Origin: Aurantiochytrium sp. KH105
Taxonomy: Eukaryota > Sar > Bigyra > Thraustochytrida > Thraustochytriidae
Assembly: GCA_003116975.1 (NCBI GenBank)
Contig: BGKB01000070.1
Span: 133,810-197,809, forward strand
Reading direction: 5' to 3'
Length of the DNA: 64,000 nt
Both the position numbers and the translations under genes were made by a program. Below are positions 1 through 9,154 of this stretch, piece after piece. The stretch's first letter is position 1; the number at the start of each line of letters is the position of its first letter. Under the pieces are notes generated by a model, which saw only the letters and a program-made list of their open reading frames with translations, ran no database searches and was not told where the DNA came from.

Positions 1-15
1 TTCCCTTGGTCCTCC

Positions 16-46
16 CCTCGAGAAAGACTTTCTTTCTTTCTCGAGG
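16..46. repeat. Perfect 12-bp inverted repeat
   Basis: The arms are 16-27 and 35-46 (CCTCGAGAAAGA and its exact complement) with a 7-base loop. No T-run follows and no gene ends here, so a terminator role is not indicated. Confidence 0.8.
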
Positions 47-74
47 AGAAGAGAGTCTGACGGCGAGTCTGATG

Positions 75-113
75 GCGAGAATGAACGTCTTCTCGCAGGA
101 CGTTCATTCTCGC
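75..113. repeat. Perfect 15-bp inverted repeat
   Basis: The arms are 75-89 and 99-113 (GCGAGAATGAACGTC and its exact complement) with a 9-base loop. It lies 29 bases after the previous hairpin. Function unknown; it could be a structured RNA element or part of a mobile-element end cut by the window edge. Confidence 0.85.
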
Positions 114-280
114 AGACCCCGACCAAACCAGGATCAGCGGCGCCGACCCGGTCTCGAGCGGCGCGCGGCGCAGGCCGCACCGCGCTGCGACGCCGCCCGG
201 CGCCTCGCGAGGCGGGCAAGGCAGGCCAAGGCGAGGCGAGCAAGCAAGCGAGCGAGCAGCGGAAAACGGACGCTGCTGGC

Positions 281-301
281 GACGTGGTCGGCGACCACGT
301 C
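281..301. repeat. 21-base near-perfect palindrome
   Basis: GACGTGGTCG and its exact complement flank a single central G. A short-spaced dyad of this kind could bind a dimeric protein, but nothing else here supports that. Confidence 0.75.
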
Positions 302-662
302 AGTCGCGAGGCCGAGCAGAACGGCGGCCAAGACCCGGCACGAGAGCGCCGCGCGCGGGGGCACGGGCCGCGCAGACGCCGACGGAGACGACGACCCGCG
401 CGGCGCGGTCGACGGGACGCCGGCGGGCCGGCATCGCGGCGAGGCGCGCGGGCTCGACGCGGGAGCTCGGTTCGTCGACGGTGCCGAGGAAAGGCCGGCC
501 GGCCGGCCGGCCTCTCGCGCGGGCCCAAGCACGTCGGCCGGGCAGCCTCAGGCAGCAGACGGAGAAGATCCCTGAAAGACTCCCGAGGTCTCTTGCCGTC
601 GTGGACGCAGCAAGTTCTTGAAGTGTTCAGAAGCGTGTCTGCTCGCGGAGGAGCTTGTTCGC

Positions 663-663
<1 letters not shown>

Positions 664-693
<30 letters not shown>
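664..693 (+). repeat. (CAG)10 trinucleotide run
   Basis: Ten uninterrupted CAG triplets lie 70 bases before the ATG of the PrsW-like gene. The frame is open through the run and would encode polyglutamine, but no ATG lies upstream in that frame, so the run is most likely in the 5' leader unless an upstream exon joins it. Confidence 0.8.
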
Positions 694-694
<1 letters not shown>

Positions 695-762
695 CGCCAC
701 TGGCCAAGGTTCCACGCGCGGTTCCGCAAGGCGACGCCAGGTACAACCGAGGAAGAAAAGCC

Positions 763-2337
763 ATGCGCCGCCGCGATGACGATGGCGCCCTCGAGGGCGC
801 CTCGGAGCTCGGGTGGATGTTCGAGGCGAGCCCGGATGACTTGCAAGTTCCGGTGCCCGAAGTACCGACCGCGGGACGGTCGCAATGGCGCAAAGACTTT
901 GCGCGCAAGCTCGCGCAAAGCACGACTCTTGGGAACCTAAGAGGAGACGCTTGGACAGTCGCGAGAAAGAAAAAGCGCAAACGACAAAGAGTCCGCGGGT
1001 TTCGCGCTCTCGTCCCGGGCTATGACGTAGAAAATGCCTCGTTCATGTCCGTGGCGGCGTGGACTTCCCTCGTCGTTATCACGTGTATGCTCGCGCACGA
1101 GATTGTGACGAAATCCCTCTCGAACGGCATTGCGCTCTTTGTCTTGATGATCCCGCCTGTAACGGGACTGTACACGGCCGCGCAACGCTGGGAGCATAAA
1201 CGCGTCGAGGCTAGCGTGGTGAAGGAGCTTTTTCTCAAAGGTTTTGGGCCAGGATTTCTCCTCTTACTTTTTATTGAAATGTTCTGCGCCGTGACCATGT
1301 TGAGCTACTACTGCTACAAGGTGGACTGCTCCAACAACGATGGTCTTCGTGATATCTCCATGCTGCGTGACTTGCGACAGCTGGCCAGAATACTGTACCA
1401 GACCTCACCCATGCGGGGGCTCTTGGTGGCCGTCGTACTTTGCTTCTTCACCGCCGGCCTTTTGGAAGAGAGCACAAAGTTGTTTTTTGTCAGCAGCGCA
1501 ATCCGCTTCATGCCGCCGCCTCAGCATGCTCGGAGGCCGCCACCGCTCCGGTCGCCACCACCACTGGCCTCCCCTCCACTGCCGCCTGGCATGGCGCACA
1601 GACCTGCCTCGCTCATGGGAACCAACAGCAGCGTCTCTGCGGTAGTTCCTGATCCAGATCAACAGAGCCACTTTGGCAGTCCCACGACAGCTTCCTCGCC
1701 CACTGGTCTTTTTGGCGCTGCGGGCAATGGCGCCACGCCAATGGGTGCCAATCTTTCGAGTTTCGGCTATGGTGCAGACGTGGGTGTCACGGGTAGCGGA
1801 TTGATTCCAGACGCCGAGATGGCGGCTGCGTCGACTTCGAACGTCGAGGGCGGGCCCGCAGGGGTTGTGGATGTTGCATTATTGGAGCCTGAAGGCAAGC
1901 CGGATCCGGGCGTGACAAGTGGTCATGGGATCGTGGTGTACTTTCTCGCCTTCAGTGCTGGGCTGGCGACGAGCGAGAGCATGTTGTACTTAATTTGCCT
2001 TGCGAACACCCCGCCGGACGCCTTGCGCATGGCTCTGGCCCGCGTCTGTTTCTCTCTTCCCATGCACGCGGCATGTGGATGCTTTACGGGCCTTGGCCTG
2101 ATTGAGCGCTACTTCAAGTCTGGTCTGTCCTGGTTTCGGGTGCTTCTTCCGGCGGTCATTCTCCACGGTCTGTATGATTTCTTGCTGCTGCTCTTGCGTG
2201 TAACGCCGCTCATTGACTACCTCACCGAGGACCAGGTCGAGGCAGTCAAGTATGCTCTATCGCTCATCATTCTCATCGGAACCCTCAGTGCTTTGCGACG
2301 CAGGCTTCGCGTGTACTTTTTCTCCTCCGAACACTGA
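763..2337 (+). CDS. PrsW-like intramembrane protease / CAAX-protease-superfamily membrane protein
   Basis: A 524-residue multi-pass membrane protein. The four short motifs of PrsW-type glutamic intramembrane proteases are present in order: EESTK at about residues 235-239, a Ser-Glu at about 404-405 in a membrane helix, HAACG at about 435, and HGLYD at about 468-472. In bacteria PrsW cleaves anti-sigma factors within the membrane; the substrate here is unknown. A Pro/Ser/Ala-rich insert of roughly 140 residues (about 248-388) separates the first motif from the others and is probably a soluble loop. The N-terminus is basic and soluble. The start is the first ATG; the frame is open upstream through the CAG run but only with non-ATG codons. 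The family call rests on the motif set and hydrophobic segments; the activity is inferred. Confidence 0.75.
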   Translation: MRRRDDDGALEGASELGWMFEASPDDLQVPVPEVPTAGRSQWRKDFARKLAQSTTLGNLRGDAWTVARKKKRKRQRVRGFRALVPGYDVENASFMSVAAWTSLVVITCMLAHEIVTKSLSNGIALFVLMIPPVTGLYTAAQRWEHKRVEASVVKELFLKGFGPGFLLLLFIEMFCAVTMLSYYCYKVDCSNNDGLRDISMLRDLRQLARILYQTSPMRGLLVAVVLCFFTAGLLEESTKLFFVSSAIRFMPPPQHARRPPPLRSPPPLASPPLPPGMAHRPASLMGTNSSVSAVVPDPDQQSHFGSPTTASSPTGLFGAAGNGATPMGANLSSFGYGADVGVTGSGLIPDAEMAAASTSNVEGGPAGVVDVALLEPEGKPDPGVTSGHGIVVYFLAFSAGLATSESMLYLICLANTPPDALRMALARVCFSLPMHAACGCFTGLGLIERYFKSGLSWFRVLLPAVILHGLYDFLLLLLRVTPLIDYLTEDQVEAVKYALSLIILIGTLSALRRRLRVYFFSSEH

Positions 2338-2660
2338 CTCTATGTATTCATTGGCATCTTGCGCTCGTGGTGCGTGCGAACTGGCCATTCATTGAAATGT
2401 TTTTTGACGATTCTGAACATACCTCGACTTGGCTTGGCTTGGCTTGCTTTGACTTGGCGTGGCTTGACTTGATTTGCCAAAACCCTTCACGTTCTGCTTG
2501 CATTTGGGAAAGTTCATCCACGCCATAGGAGAGCTATTTCGTGATGTCATCCCGTCATCACTAGCAAAATCTTGGACCTCGCTGGCAGTTGATCGCTGTT
2601 CCCGGAACTCGACCACGGATGATGGACAGATTCATAAGTCTTCCCGTCGCCCTCATTACC
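2338..2660. other. Convergent 3' intergenic region
   Basis: Lies between two genes whose 3' ends face each other. It holds a degenerate CTTGG pentanucleotide array at about 2431-2470 and nothing gene-like. Confidence 0.5.
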
Positions 2661-4114
2661 TCACTGCATGATCAGACGCAGGTCGTCCGAAGTTGTGCCA
2701 AGCTCGCCTCGTCTTGTCCCTTCGATTTGTCTCGTCTTCGTACATTTCGCCATCTTCGTCCCCGAGTTGCCTTTTCTTGCTCGCCCACCGCTTCCATCCG
2801 TCTTCGTCCCTCCTTTCTTGTTGTTACATTTGTTAGTGCTGGATTCATGGTTTGGTACAAAAAATTCCGCCTCGTTCTGCTCCCGTGGAACCCGCCCTCG
2901 GCGCTTCCAGGTCCCGGAGGCGACGCGGCCCGACTTCACAAGCTCTGCGCTTCTCGCACGGCGGCCAGCTGCACCTGCTCCTGCACCTGCTGCACGCAGA
3001 CGCTCGCAGCTTTTGCGCAGCGCACGATGGGGTTCACTCCAAGCTGCACTTGCAGTTGGCTGCTGCTCGGAGGGTCGCGAAGTCGGCTTCTCGGTGGGTC
3101 GCGAGGTTGGCTGCGCGGTGGGTCGCGAGGTTGGCTGCTCGGTCGGCAGCGAGGCTGGCTGCTCGGACGGTAGCAAAGTTGGCTGCCCGGAGGAAATGGA
3201 TGTGGGCTTGTCCGTTGGCTCTTTCGTAGGTTGCGCAGAGGTTCCATTGTTGCTTTCAACGGAAGGCGAAGGTGTCGATGTGCTCGCGCTTGGTTGGGCA
3301 GTCGTTTGATGCGTGTCAGGTGAAGATGAAGGCGTATCTGTCGCAGGCGAAGGTGCTTCAGTCGATGAGGCTGCTGTCGTCGGTGCTATTGCTGCAGTTG
3401 GCGCCACGGAAGGTTGGTTCCCTAAATTCGACGTTGTTTGAGGGGTTGGCGACTCCGTAGGTGCAGGTGTAAGTGCGGTCTGGCAAGCCTCCATGTCGAT
3501 CACCCACCCGCTGCGATCCAGCACGTTTGCCCTTGTGCCGAGCAGCTCGACTGTGGGATACGTGTCGCTTTTCTCGTCTGGGCCAACACACGTCTGATCA
3601 TTGCAAAAGAAATGGTTCAAATTAGTATCAGATTCGTCGGTCTCAATCCAGATCGAGTTGCACACAAAAGACGCATTCGACAAAGTCTGGTTGATGCAGA
3701 ACTCGACGCAAACGCCATAGTAGTCATATTTCTTCGCGTTGTAACTCTCCTCCGACCGAATAACTTCCCCATCTGGACAAGCCAAATGGTTGTGTAGCTT
3801 CAAGTATGACGAACTGTCGTCTTGGAATAGACAGTCATGTCGTCGTAATTTAGGGACTTGAAGTCGCATTCTGACGATTGTGTGTACAGCTCGCTGGTGC
3901 TATAGGTCGCGTTCTCTCCGATGTAGGAAGAGTTACAATACGTGACGGGGTTCAACGCATTGGTCGAGCCTCCAAAGTAGATTTCCTCTCCATTCACGGT
4001 GCAATAGCCAGGCAGAGGGAAGGTCCGAGCAGCTTGGGCTAATCGTAAGGCAACTACTGCGACAAGAGTGTGTAGCAAGCCTTGTACACCCAAGGTAGGT
4101 GTTAAGGACGTCAT
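2661..4114 (-). CDS. Secreted Cys-rich protein with PTxxPTS repeats (probable 44-base intron)
   Basis: The N-terminus (ATG at 4114) has a good signal peptide of about 28 residues ending in Ala. A Cys- and N-glycosylation-rich ectodomain follows, then a Thr/Ser/Pro linker and degenerate PTEQPTSRP-type repeats typical of extracellular stramenopile proteins. Two frames are needed. Removing 3857-3814, which begins GT and ends AG, joins them cleanly: exon 1 is 4114-3858, exon 2 is 3813-2661, giving about 469 residues. The alternative is a real frameshift or a sequence error. The last 130 residues (2661-3050) change to basic, low-quality sequence, so the true 3' end may differ. No enzymatic domain was recognised; a cell-surface or scale/wall role is only inferred. 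The gene ends about 320 bases from the convergent PrsW-like gene. Confidence 0.6.
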
Positions 4115-4310
4115 GGGGAAGTTCGCACTCTCCTGTCCTCGGGATTCGCACGGTGATATATATGTATTCCCCCTATGGACACACTTTTTTTGTCATTCTC
4201 AGCACATATGGGACCGCGCGATTCAGGAAATGCGCAAACGAGCAGCAATCTGTTTACTTGTTGTTCTACTCCCTCGAAAGAGAAGACTTCTGTCCGTCTG
4301 AGGCTCGAGA

Positions 4311-6797
4311 CTAGGTCGAGCATGCGAGACAGATGTCATCATCGGTGTCTTCCTGAAGGCTTTCATCATTGCCACCCCCTCCCTCTGCGCGAACGGTACA
4401 CACGAGAGGAGGCGGGGCTTCGCTCGAGATGGGAATGTCTGCCTCCGCTGATGTCGCCAACACCGCCACGCGTTGGGCAGGGACGGAGAACTTGGCAGAC
4501 AAAGCCTTGGGTTGCATGCGAAGGTAGTAGACGATGGACTTGAGCCCCTTGTTAAACGCGTAGTAATACATTCTTGTAAGCGAACTGGCGGTCGGGTGTT
4601 TAAGAAAGAGGTTCATGGACTGGCTCTGACAAACCCAAGGGTGGCGCTCGGCGGCCATGTCAATGATGGCACGGTTGCTGATCTCCCACGCGGTGCGGTA
4701 CAGCGCTTTGGTTTCCGCAGGGACCCCTTCGATCTCACTAACGCTCCCATTGGCAGCAATGAGCTGCTGAGCGAGATCATTTGACCAGATGCCACGCTCG
4801 CAGAGGTCCTGCACGAGATACCGGTTGATGAGCACAAACTCGCCCGACAAGGTCTTGCGCAGGTACACATTTGCCGTGATGGGCTCGAAACACTCATTCA
4901 CGCCAAGCAAGGTTGAGCTTGAAGCCGTAGGCATGAGCGCGATGAGCAAGGAGTTGCGTGCGCCGAAAGCCGCGAGATCCCTGCGCAGGCCTTCCCAGTC
5001 AAAGTATTCGTGCATCTGAGGTTCGCTTCCCCAAAGGTCGCATGCCAGCGTGCCTTTCGAGAGCGGTGAGCCTTCGTAAGATGCGTAGGGCCCATTGCAT
5101 CTCGCCAGCTCGACGCTCATTTGCATGGCGCCAAAGTAGATGGCCTCAAAGACCTTCTTGTTGACCTCGCGCGCCCCTGCCGAGTCAAATGGCAGGCGGA
5201 GCTTGAAAAGCAGGTCTTGCAAGCCCGAGACGCCAAGGCCGAGGGGCTTGTGCCGCATGTTCGACCTCTCTGCACACGGCGTTGGGTAAATGGAGCGATC
5301 GATGACATTGTTGAGCGCCTCGATCGCGTATCCGGCGAATTCGGCAAGCTTGCGATAGTCCACGTCCCGCGTGGTCTCATCGAAGAAGCGGACGAGGCAA
5401 AGGCTCGCGAGATTGCACACGGCTGTCTCTTCAGGGCTCGAGTGCTGCACAATCTCATTGCAGAGCTTGCTGCTGATGACAGGACCAACATTGCGCTGGT
5501 TGGACATGCGGTTTCCCTGGTCCTTGTTCGTGATGTAGGGCACGCCGGACTCCATTTGAGCATCAAGAATGGCCTTCCAGAGGATCTGGGCTCGGATCCT
5601 GCGCACTGCGAGCCCCTCGCGCTCGTACCTTTCATACAGTTCAGTGCAGGGTTTATTGTCGACATCGTCAAAGGCCTCGTCGAGGCCCGGCGCGGTGGTG
5701 GGGTGGAAGAAGCTCCAGGTGCCGTTATCTTGCACGTGCTTGAAAAAGAGATCCGAGGCGTAGACGGCCGTGAAGAGATCCCTCGTCCGCGCTTCCTCTG
5801 CGCCCGCAGGCATCTTCAACTCGAGGAAGCTGAGCATGTCCAGGTGGTGCGGCTGGAGGAAGATGGCAAAGGAGCCCTTGCGGCGACCAGCCTGGTTCAC
5901 GTAGCGCGCAGTGTCGTTGTACAGCTTGAGCATGGGCACAATGCCGGTGCTGTACCCATTCGTGCCCTTGATGTAGGCCCCTTCGCCGCGAACCTTGCCG
6001 ATCGCAAGCCCGACTCCCCCCGCGACCCTCGAGATGTCTGCGCACTTGGACAGCGTCTCGAAGATGCCCTTGATGGAGTCCGAGACCGTGTCGACGAGGA
6101 AGCAGGACGCCAGTTGCGCACATTTCGTGCCTGCGTTGAAGAGGGTGGGCGACGAGTGGATGTACATACGCTCAGAGAGCATCCTGTACATACGCAGAGC
6201 CTTGTCAAGGTCCCCGAGAAAGACGGCGAGCGCCACGCGCATGAACATGTACTGCGGTGTCTCCACCAGCACCTTGTCCACGCGCAAAAGGTACGAGCGT
6301 GCCATGGTTATAATGGCAAAGACGTCGAAAACCATGTCGTTCGCGTGTTCAATCGATGCATTGATCACGTTTGCGTTTGCAAGGATGAACTCGAAGAGGT
6401 CGTCCGCGAGAATGTCGCCGGCGTGAAGCTTGCGAGCGGCTTCGACAAAGCTGGATGGGCAGGTCTTTTGCAGATTCGAAGCGCTAATGCGGCCTGCGAG
6501 GAGGTTGTGGTCAGGGTGCTGCGTTGCCATGTCGGCGGCAACTCGCGAGGCAAGCTCGTCAATCTCACTCGTCGGCATCCCATCGGTGATGCCGATGATG
6601 GTCTTTTGGGCGACTTTGTCGATGCTCACAAAGTTATGGTTGAGGCCTTCCCCGAGGGGTTCCAGGCGCGCAGTGACAGCGTTAAAGTCAACGTGCTTCA
6701 CTTCGCCGCTGCGCGTGATCACGCTGAAGAGCTTTGGCTGCGCCGGTTTGGATGCCCCCGCAGCCGACACGCCCATCGAAAGGCGAGCCTCAGACAT
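4311..6797 (-). CDS. Ribonucleoside-diphosphate reductase large subunit (class I R1)
   Basis: An 828-residue cytosolic enzyme that reduces ribonucleotides for DNA synthesis with a small R2 subunit, which is not in this window. An N-terminal ATP-cone covers about residues 20-110. The core carries the redox pair Cys232 (ASCFLV) and Cys461 (AVCNLAS), the radical Cys446 and Glu448, and the MPTAS substrate loop. A Tyr-Tyr pair (VYYLR) marks the radical-transfer route, and a C-terminal CLAC pair serves thioredoxin/glutaredoxin exchange. Residue 444 is Lys (AAG, 5466-5468) where the family has the catalytic Asn of the NLCxE motif. Length fits the eukaryotic family. The start is the first ATG; the open frame continues upstream to 6944 without another ATG. 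It is divergent from the metallophosphoesterase gene. Confidence 0.95.
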   Translation of the reverse strand: MSEARLSMGVSAAGASKPAQPKLFSVITRSGEVKHVDFNAVTARLEPLGEGLNHNFVSIDKVAQKTIIGITDGMPTSEIDELASRVAADMATQHPDHNLLAGRISASNLQKTCPSSFVEAARKLHAGDILADDLFEFILANANVINASIEHANDMVFDVFAIITMARSYLLRVDKVLVETPQYMFMRVALAVFLGDLDKALRMYRMLSERMYIHSSPTLFNAGTKCAQLASCFLVDTVSDSIKGIFETLSKCADISRVAGGVGLAIGKVRGEGAYIKGTNGYSTGIVPMLKLYNDTARYVNQAGRRKGSFAIFLQPHHLDMLSFLELKMPAGAEEARTRDLFTAVYASDLFFKHVQDNGTWSFFHPTTAPGLDEAFDDVDNKPCTELYERYEREGLAVRRIRAQILWKAILDAQMESGVPYITNKDQGNRMSNQRNVGPVISSKLCNEIVQHSSPEETAVCNLASLCLVRFFDETTRDVDYRKLAEFAGYAIEALNNVIDRSIYPTPCAERSNMRHKPLGLGVSGLQDLLFKLRLPFDSAGAREVNKKVFEAIYFGAMQMSVELARCNGPYASYEGSPLSKGTLACDLWGSEPQMHEYFDWEGLRRDLAAFGARNSLLIALMPTASSSTLLGVNECFEPITANVYLRKTLSGEFVLINRYLVQDLCERGIWSNDLAQQLIAANGSVSEIEGVPAETKALYRTAWEISNRAIIDMAAERHPWVCQSQSMNLFLKHPTASSLTRMYYYAFNKGLKSIVYYLRMQPKALSAKFSVPAQRVAVLATSAEADIPISSEAPPPLVCTVRAEGGGGNDESLQEDTDDDICLACST

Positions 6798-7027
6798 GTT
6801 CTCTGTTTGATTCCCTTCTCCTTTTTTTTGGTTGCGGGCAAGGACTGTTTGATTCCCTTCTCCCTTCTGGCTGGCTGTGTGGCTGTTTGGCGGTTTGGCT
6901 GTTCGGCTGTTTGGCTTTCCTTGCCTGCCCTGCTCTTGTCGCAAGGCACGAAGACAGTTTACCTCCTTGTCGAGCTGAATTTAGCTTGACGAGGCGCTGC
7001 TGAAGAGGATTTGCTTGACGGAATGAG
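6798..7027. promoter_or_regulatory. Divergent promoter region with direct repeats
   Basis: A 230-base spacer between the RNR large subunit (-) and the metallophosphoesterase (+), so it should hold both promoters. A 19-base element (CTGTTTGATTCCCTTCTCC) occurs twice, at 6803-6821 and 6845-6863. Next to it is a run of GGCTGTTTGGC-like units at about 6881-6920. No TATA box was recognised. Confidence 0.45.
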
Positions 7028-8041
7028 ATGAACGGTATGCACCACGCGTTGCTACTCCTACCAACGGTCTGTGCTTTGGCGTGTCACAACCAAGATAACG
7101 TGTCGATAACGATGGCCAGAGACCATGACAAGGAAGACAGGTCATATAGAGTCCCAACTGAATCTGACCCTCAAGGTCAAATTGACTTCCCTCCTGCTGC
7201 TCGAAGCGGACACAGTTCGCATATATGTAATGGGCGTGGCAACAAGCGTTTTCATTCCAAACCCCAATCATCGACCAAGATGCAACTCGTACTTTTGTCA
7301 GACACACATTGTCAACACCATAATCTTGGAGAGCTACCACATGGAGACGTTCTTGTTCATGCTGGCGACTTTTGTAGCAACGGTGGCATTGACGAAGCAT
7401 TGGGCTTCATCTCTTGGTTTGCCAAACAGCCACATAGACACAAAATTCTTGTTGCTGGAAATCATGACACCATCTTCGACCAAGACCACGCACATGCTCG
7501 AGAATACGCACGATACGGGAAGGTGGATTTTCGAAAGCAGCTCGTGGAGAATAAAGTACACTATTTGGAGAATGAAGAGGTTGTAATTGAGAATGTAAAG
7601 TTCTATGGCTCGCCATACGTGCAAGTGGCTCATCAACCAAGCCTGTGGGCATTTTCGATCAGATCTCAAGGTCATGCGCGTAGCATCTGGTCTCGAATTC
7701 CATCAGACGTCGACGTTCTTGTGACACATTCCCCACCATTCCGCATTTTAGATTTCGACCTCAATAAACGAAACATAGGATGCCCAGTCTTATTCGACGA
7801 AGTTGTAGAACGTGTGCGTCCAAAGCTGCATGTGTTTGGACACTGCCATACGCCAGGAAATCTGACGACACCGCACACAACGTTCATCAATGCAAGTTCT
7901 CCATCAAGATCCGTTGATGGCCAGATCGAAACATTCAAGAGAATCCTCGTAAACAATAACAAAGACAAAGAAGACACTAACACTACAGCTTGCAAGTGCA
8001 GAATCTGCTTTGCCAGCATTTGCCCTACCAGTGAGTTATAA
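7028..8041 (+). CDS. Calcineurin-like metallophosphoesterase (MPPED/UPF0046-like)
   Basis: A 337-residue protein whose domain begins near residue 85. Metal-binding motifs appear in order: SDTH, HAGDF, GNHD, VTHSPP and GHCHT, the set of the two-metal calcineurin-like phosphoesterase fold. Spacing and the short domain suit the MPPED1/MPPED2 group, small phosphodiesterases of uncertain physiological substrate. The ATG at 7028 gives an 84-residue leader with a hydrophobic stretch (MHHALLLLPTVCALA) that could be a signal peptide; a more conservative start is the ATG at 7280, just before the domain. The Cys-containing tail (about the last 25 residues) is unfamiliar. It is divergent from RNR and upstream of the NLR-like gene on the same strand. 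Confidence 0.85.
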   Translation: MNGMHHALLLLPTVCALACHNQDNVSITMARDHDKEDRSYRVPTESDPQGQIDFPPAARSGHSSHICNGRGNKRFHSKPQSSTKMQLVLLSDTHCQHHNLGELPHGDVLVHAGDFCSNGGIDEALGFISWFAKQPHRHKILVAGNHDTIFDQDHAHAREYARYGKVDFRKQLVENKVHYLENEEVVIENVKFYGSPYVQVAHQPSLWAFSIRSQGHARSIWSRIPSDVDVLVTHSPPFRILDFDLNKRNIGCPVLFDEVVERVRPKLHVFGHCHTPGNLTTPHTTFINASSPSRSVDGQIETFKRILVNNNKDKEDTNTTACKCRICFASICPTSEL

Positions 8042-9154
8042 CTGCTCTTCACTGGCTACTGGCAGCCAGTCGTTGCAACACTGCTATACACCCGACCCGC
8101 GGTCTGCGGAACGCAATATCCAAGTTTCCAGCGCGGGTTGTCTTCGGCCTGCTTCCACAGCTGGACTAGCTGCTTCACGCCTTTTGGGTTTACAGTTAGT
8201 ACTTTCTACCGAGATCATAAAGAGAAGAATCTGGCCGGCCGCAGCAGGCAGAGCACACATGGCGGGCGCGCGCCCGTTCCCGATAGACCGTTCGTTTGTT
8301 TGGTTGTTTGTTTGTTTGTCTGTCTATACAGTGTCGTCATCTGGCTGGGCTGGTTGGCTGATAGGCGCGTCAGCCGCATCGTGAAAGCGCTGGCAGGCTC
8401 GTTCGCCCGTTCAACGATTGGCTCAGCTGGCTCATTTGGCGACTCACTTTCGGCCGCCTGCTGCTGCTGCAGCCAGGCGCCTCTTTTCGAAAGGCAGGGA
8501 CAGCGTCCGCAACCGCAAGCACACACTTTCGTCCTTCACTCACATGTCCCTGTCATGCCATCCCTCTTTCCCCCTTCCCACTTCCAAGCCCGGCCCGCTT
8601 TCCTTTTCCTTCAGGCCCACCACCACTCGCGGATGCTGTGAGGGGGAAAGGCTGCGGACGGCACGGACGGGCTCGCGCGACGTGTGCACGCTGGACACGC
8701 CGGAGAACGGCCGCCAGCCATGCTTGGCGGCGGCCTGCGGCCAGCTGTCGTGCACACGCCACACACCCCGCCCCTCTGATTTTAGAGGAAGAGAAGAAGA
8801 AGGCCTTCGGAAAAAATGCGCAGCACGCGCGGCGAATAATTATAATTTAACCCCCCAGCAGCAGAATATCGTTTACACTCTGCATGATAAGAGGTGGTAT
8901 CAGGGGGTATTCTAGAACGTTCATGAAAATGACAATTTCCTCTCGCATGGAGCGAGGGCGGTATACTAGTAGGAGCAGCGCGCGAGCAGTAGAACCGGTT
9001 CGCCGCACGCGAACGGAGAGCGAGGTCGAGGACGCGCAGTCGCGGGGGCAAGGGAAAACCGCGCGCGAGAAGGGAAAAACGCGCGCGAGAAGGGAAAACC
9101 GCGCGCGAGAAGGGGCGCGCGGTCGAATCAAAGGACGGTGAGGCTACTTGCACC
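8042..9154. other. Intergenic region upstream of the NLR-like gene
   Basis: No convincing coding sequence on either strand. The last hundred bases are a GC-rich tandem repeat (listed separately) directly before the ATG, so promoter and leader of the NLR-like gene must lie here. A short AT-rich patch occurs at about 8836-8850. Confidence 0.45.
9051..9116 (+). repeat. 20-bp tandem repeat in the NLR-like leader
   Basis: Units of GCGCGCGAGAAGGGAAAAMC start at 9061, 9081 and 9101 (the last is cut short), with a half unit before them at 9051. The array ends 38 bases before the ATG of the TIR-NACHT-WD40 gene and is therefore probably in its 5' leader or core promoter. Confidence 0.8.

Larger units (their letters stand above)
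1..762. other. Upstream region with palindromes, no convincing gene
   Basis: GC-rich stretch before the first gene. Open frames exist on both strands, but their products are Arg/Ala/Gly-rich translations of biased DNA without any recognisable domain. What stands out is three perfect inverted repeats in the first 300 bases (listed separately) and a run of CAG triplets at 664-693. It probably holds the promoter and leader of the PrsW-like gene that starts at 763. Confidence 0.5.

Noticed and set aside
6-575. Open frame of 189 residues at the left edge
   Set aside because: Arg/Ala/Gly-rich product of GC-biased DNA overlapping perfect palindromes; no domain, and an equally long frame lies on the other strand.
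5121-6989. 622-residue frame on the plus strand
   Set aside because: It is the antisense shadow of the RNR large subunit, whose motifs are on the minus strand.
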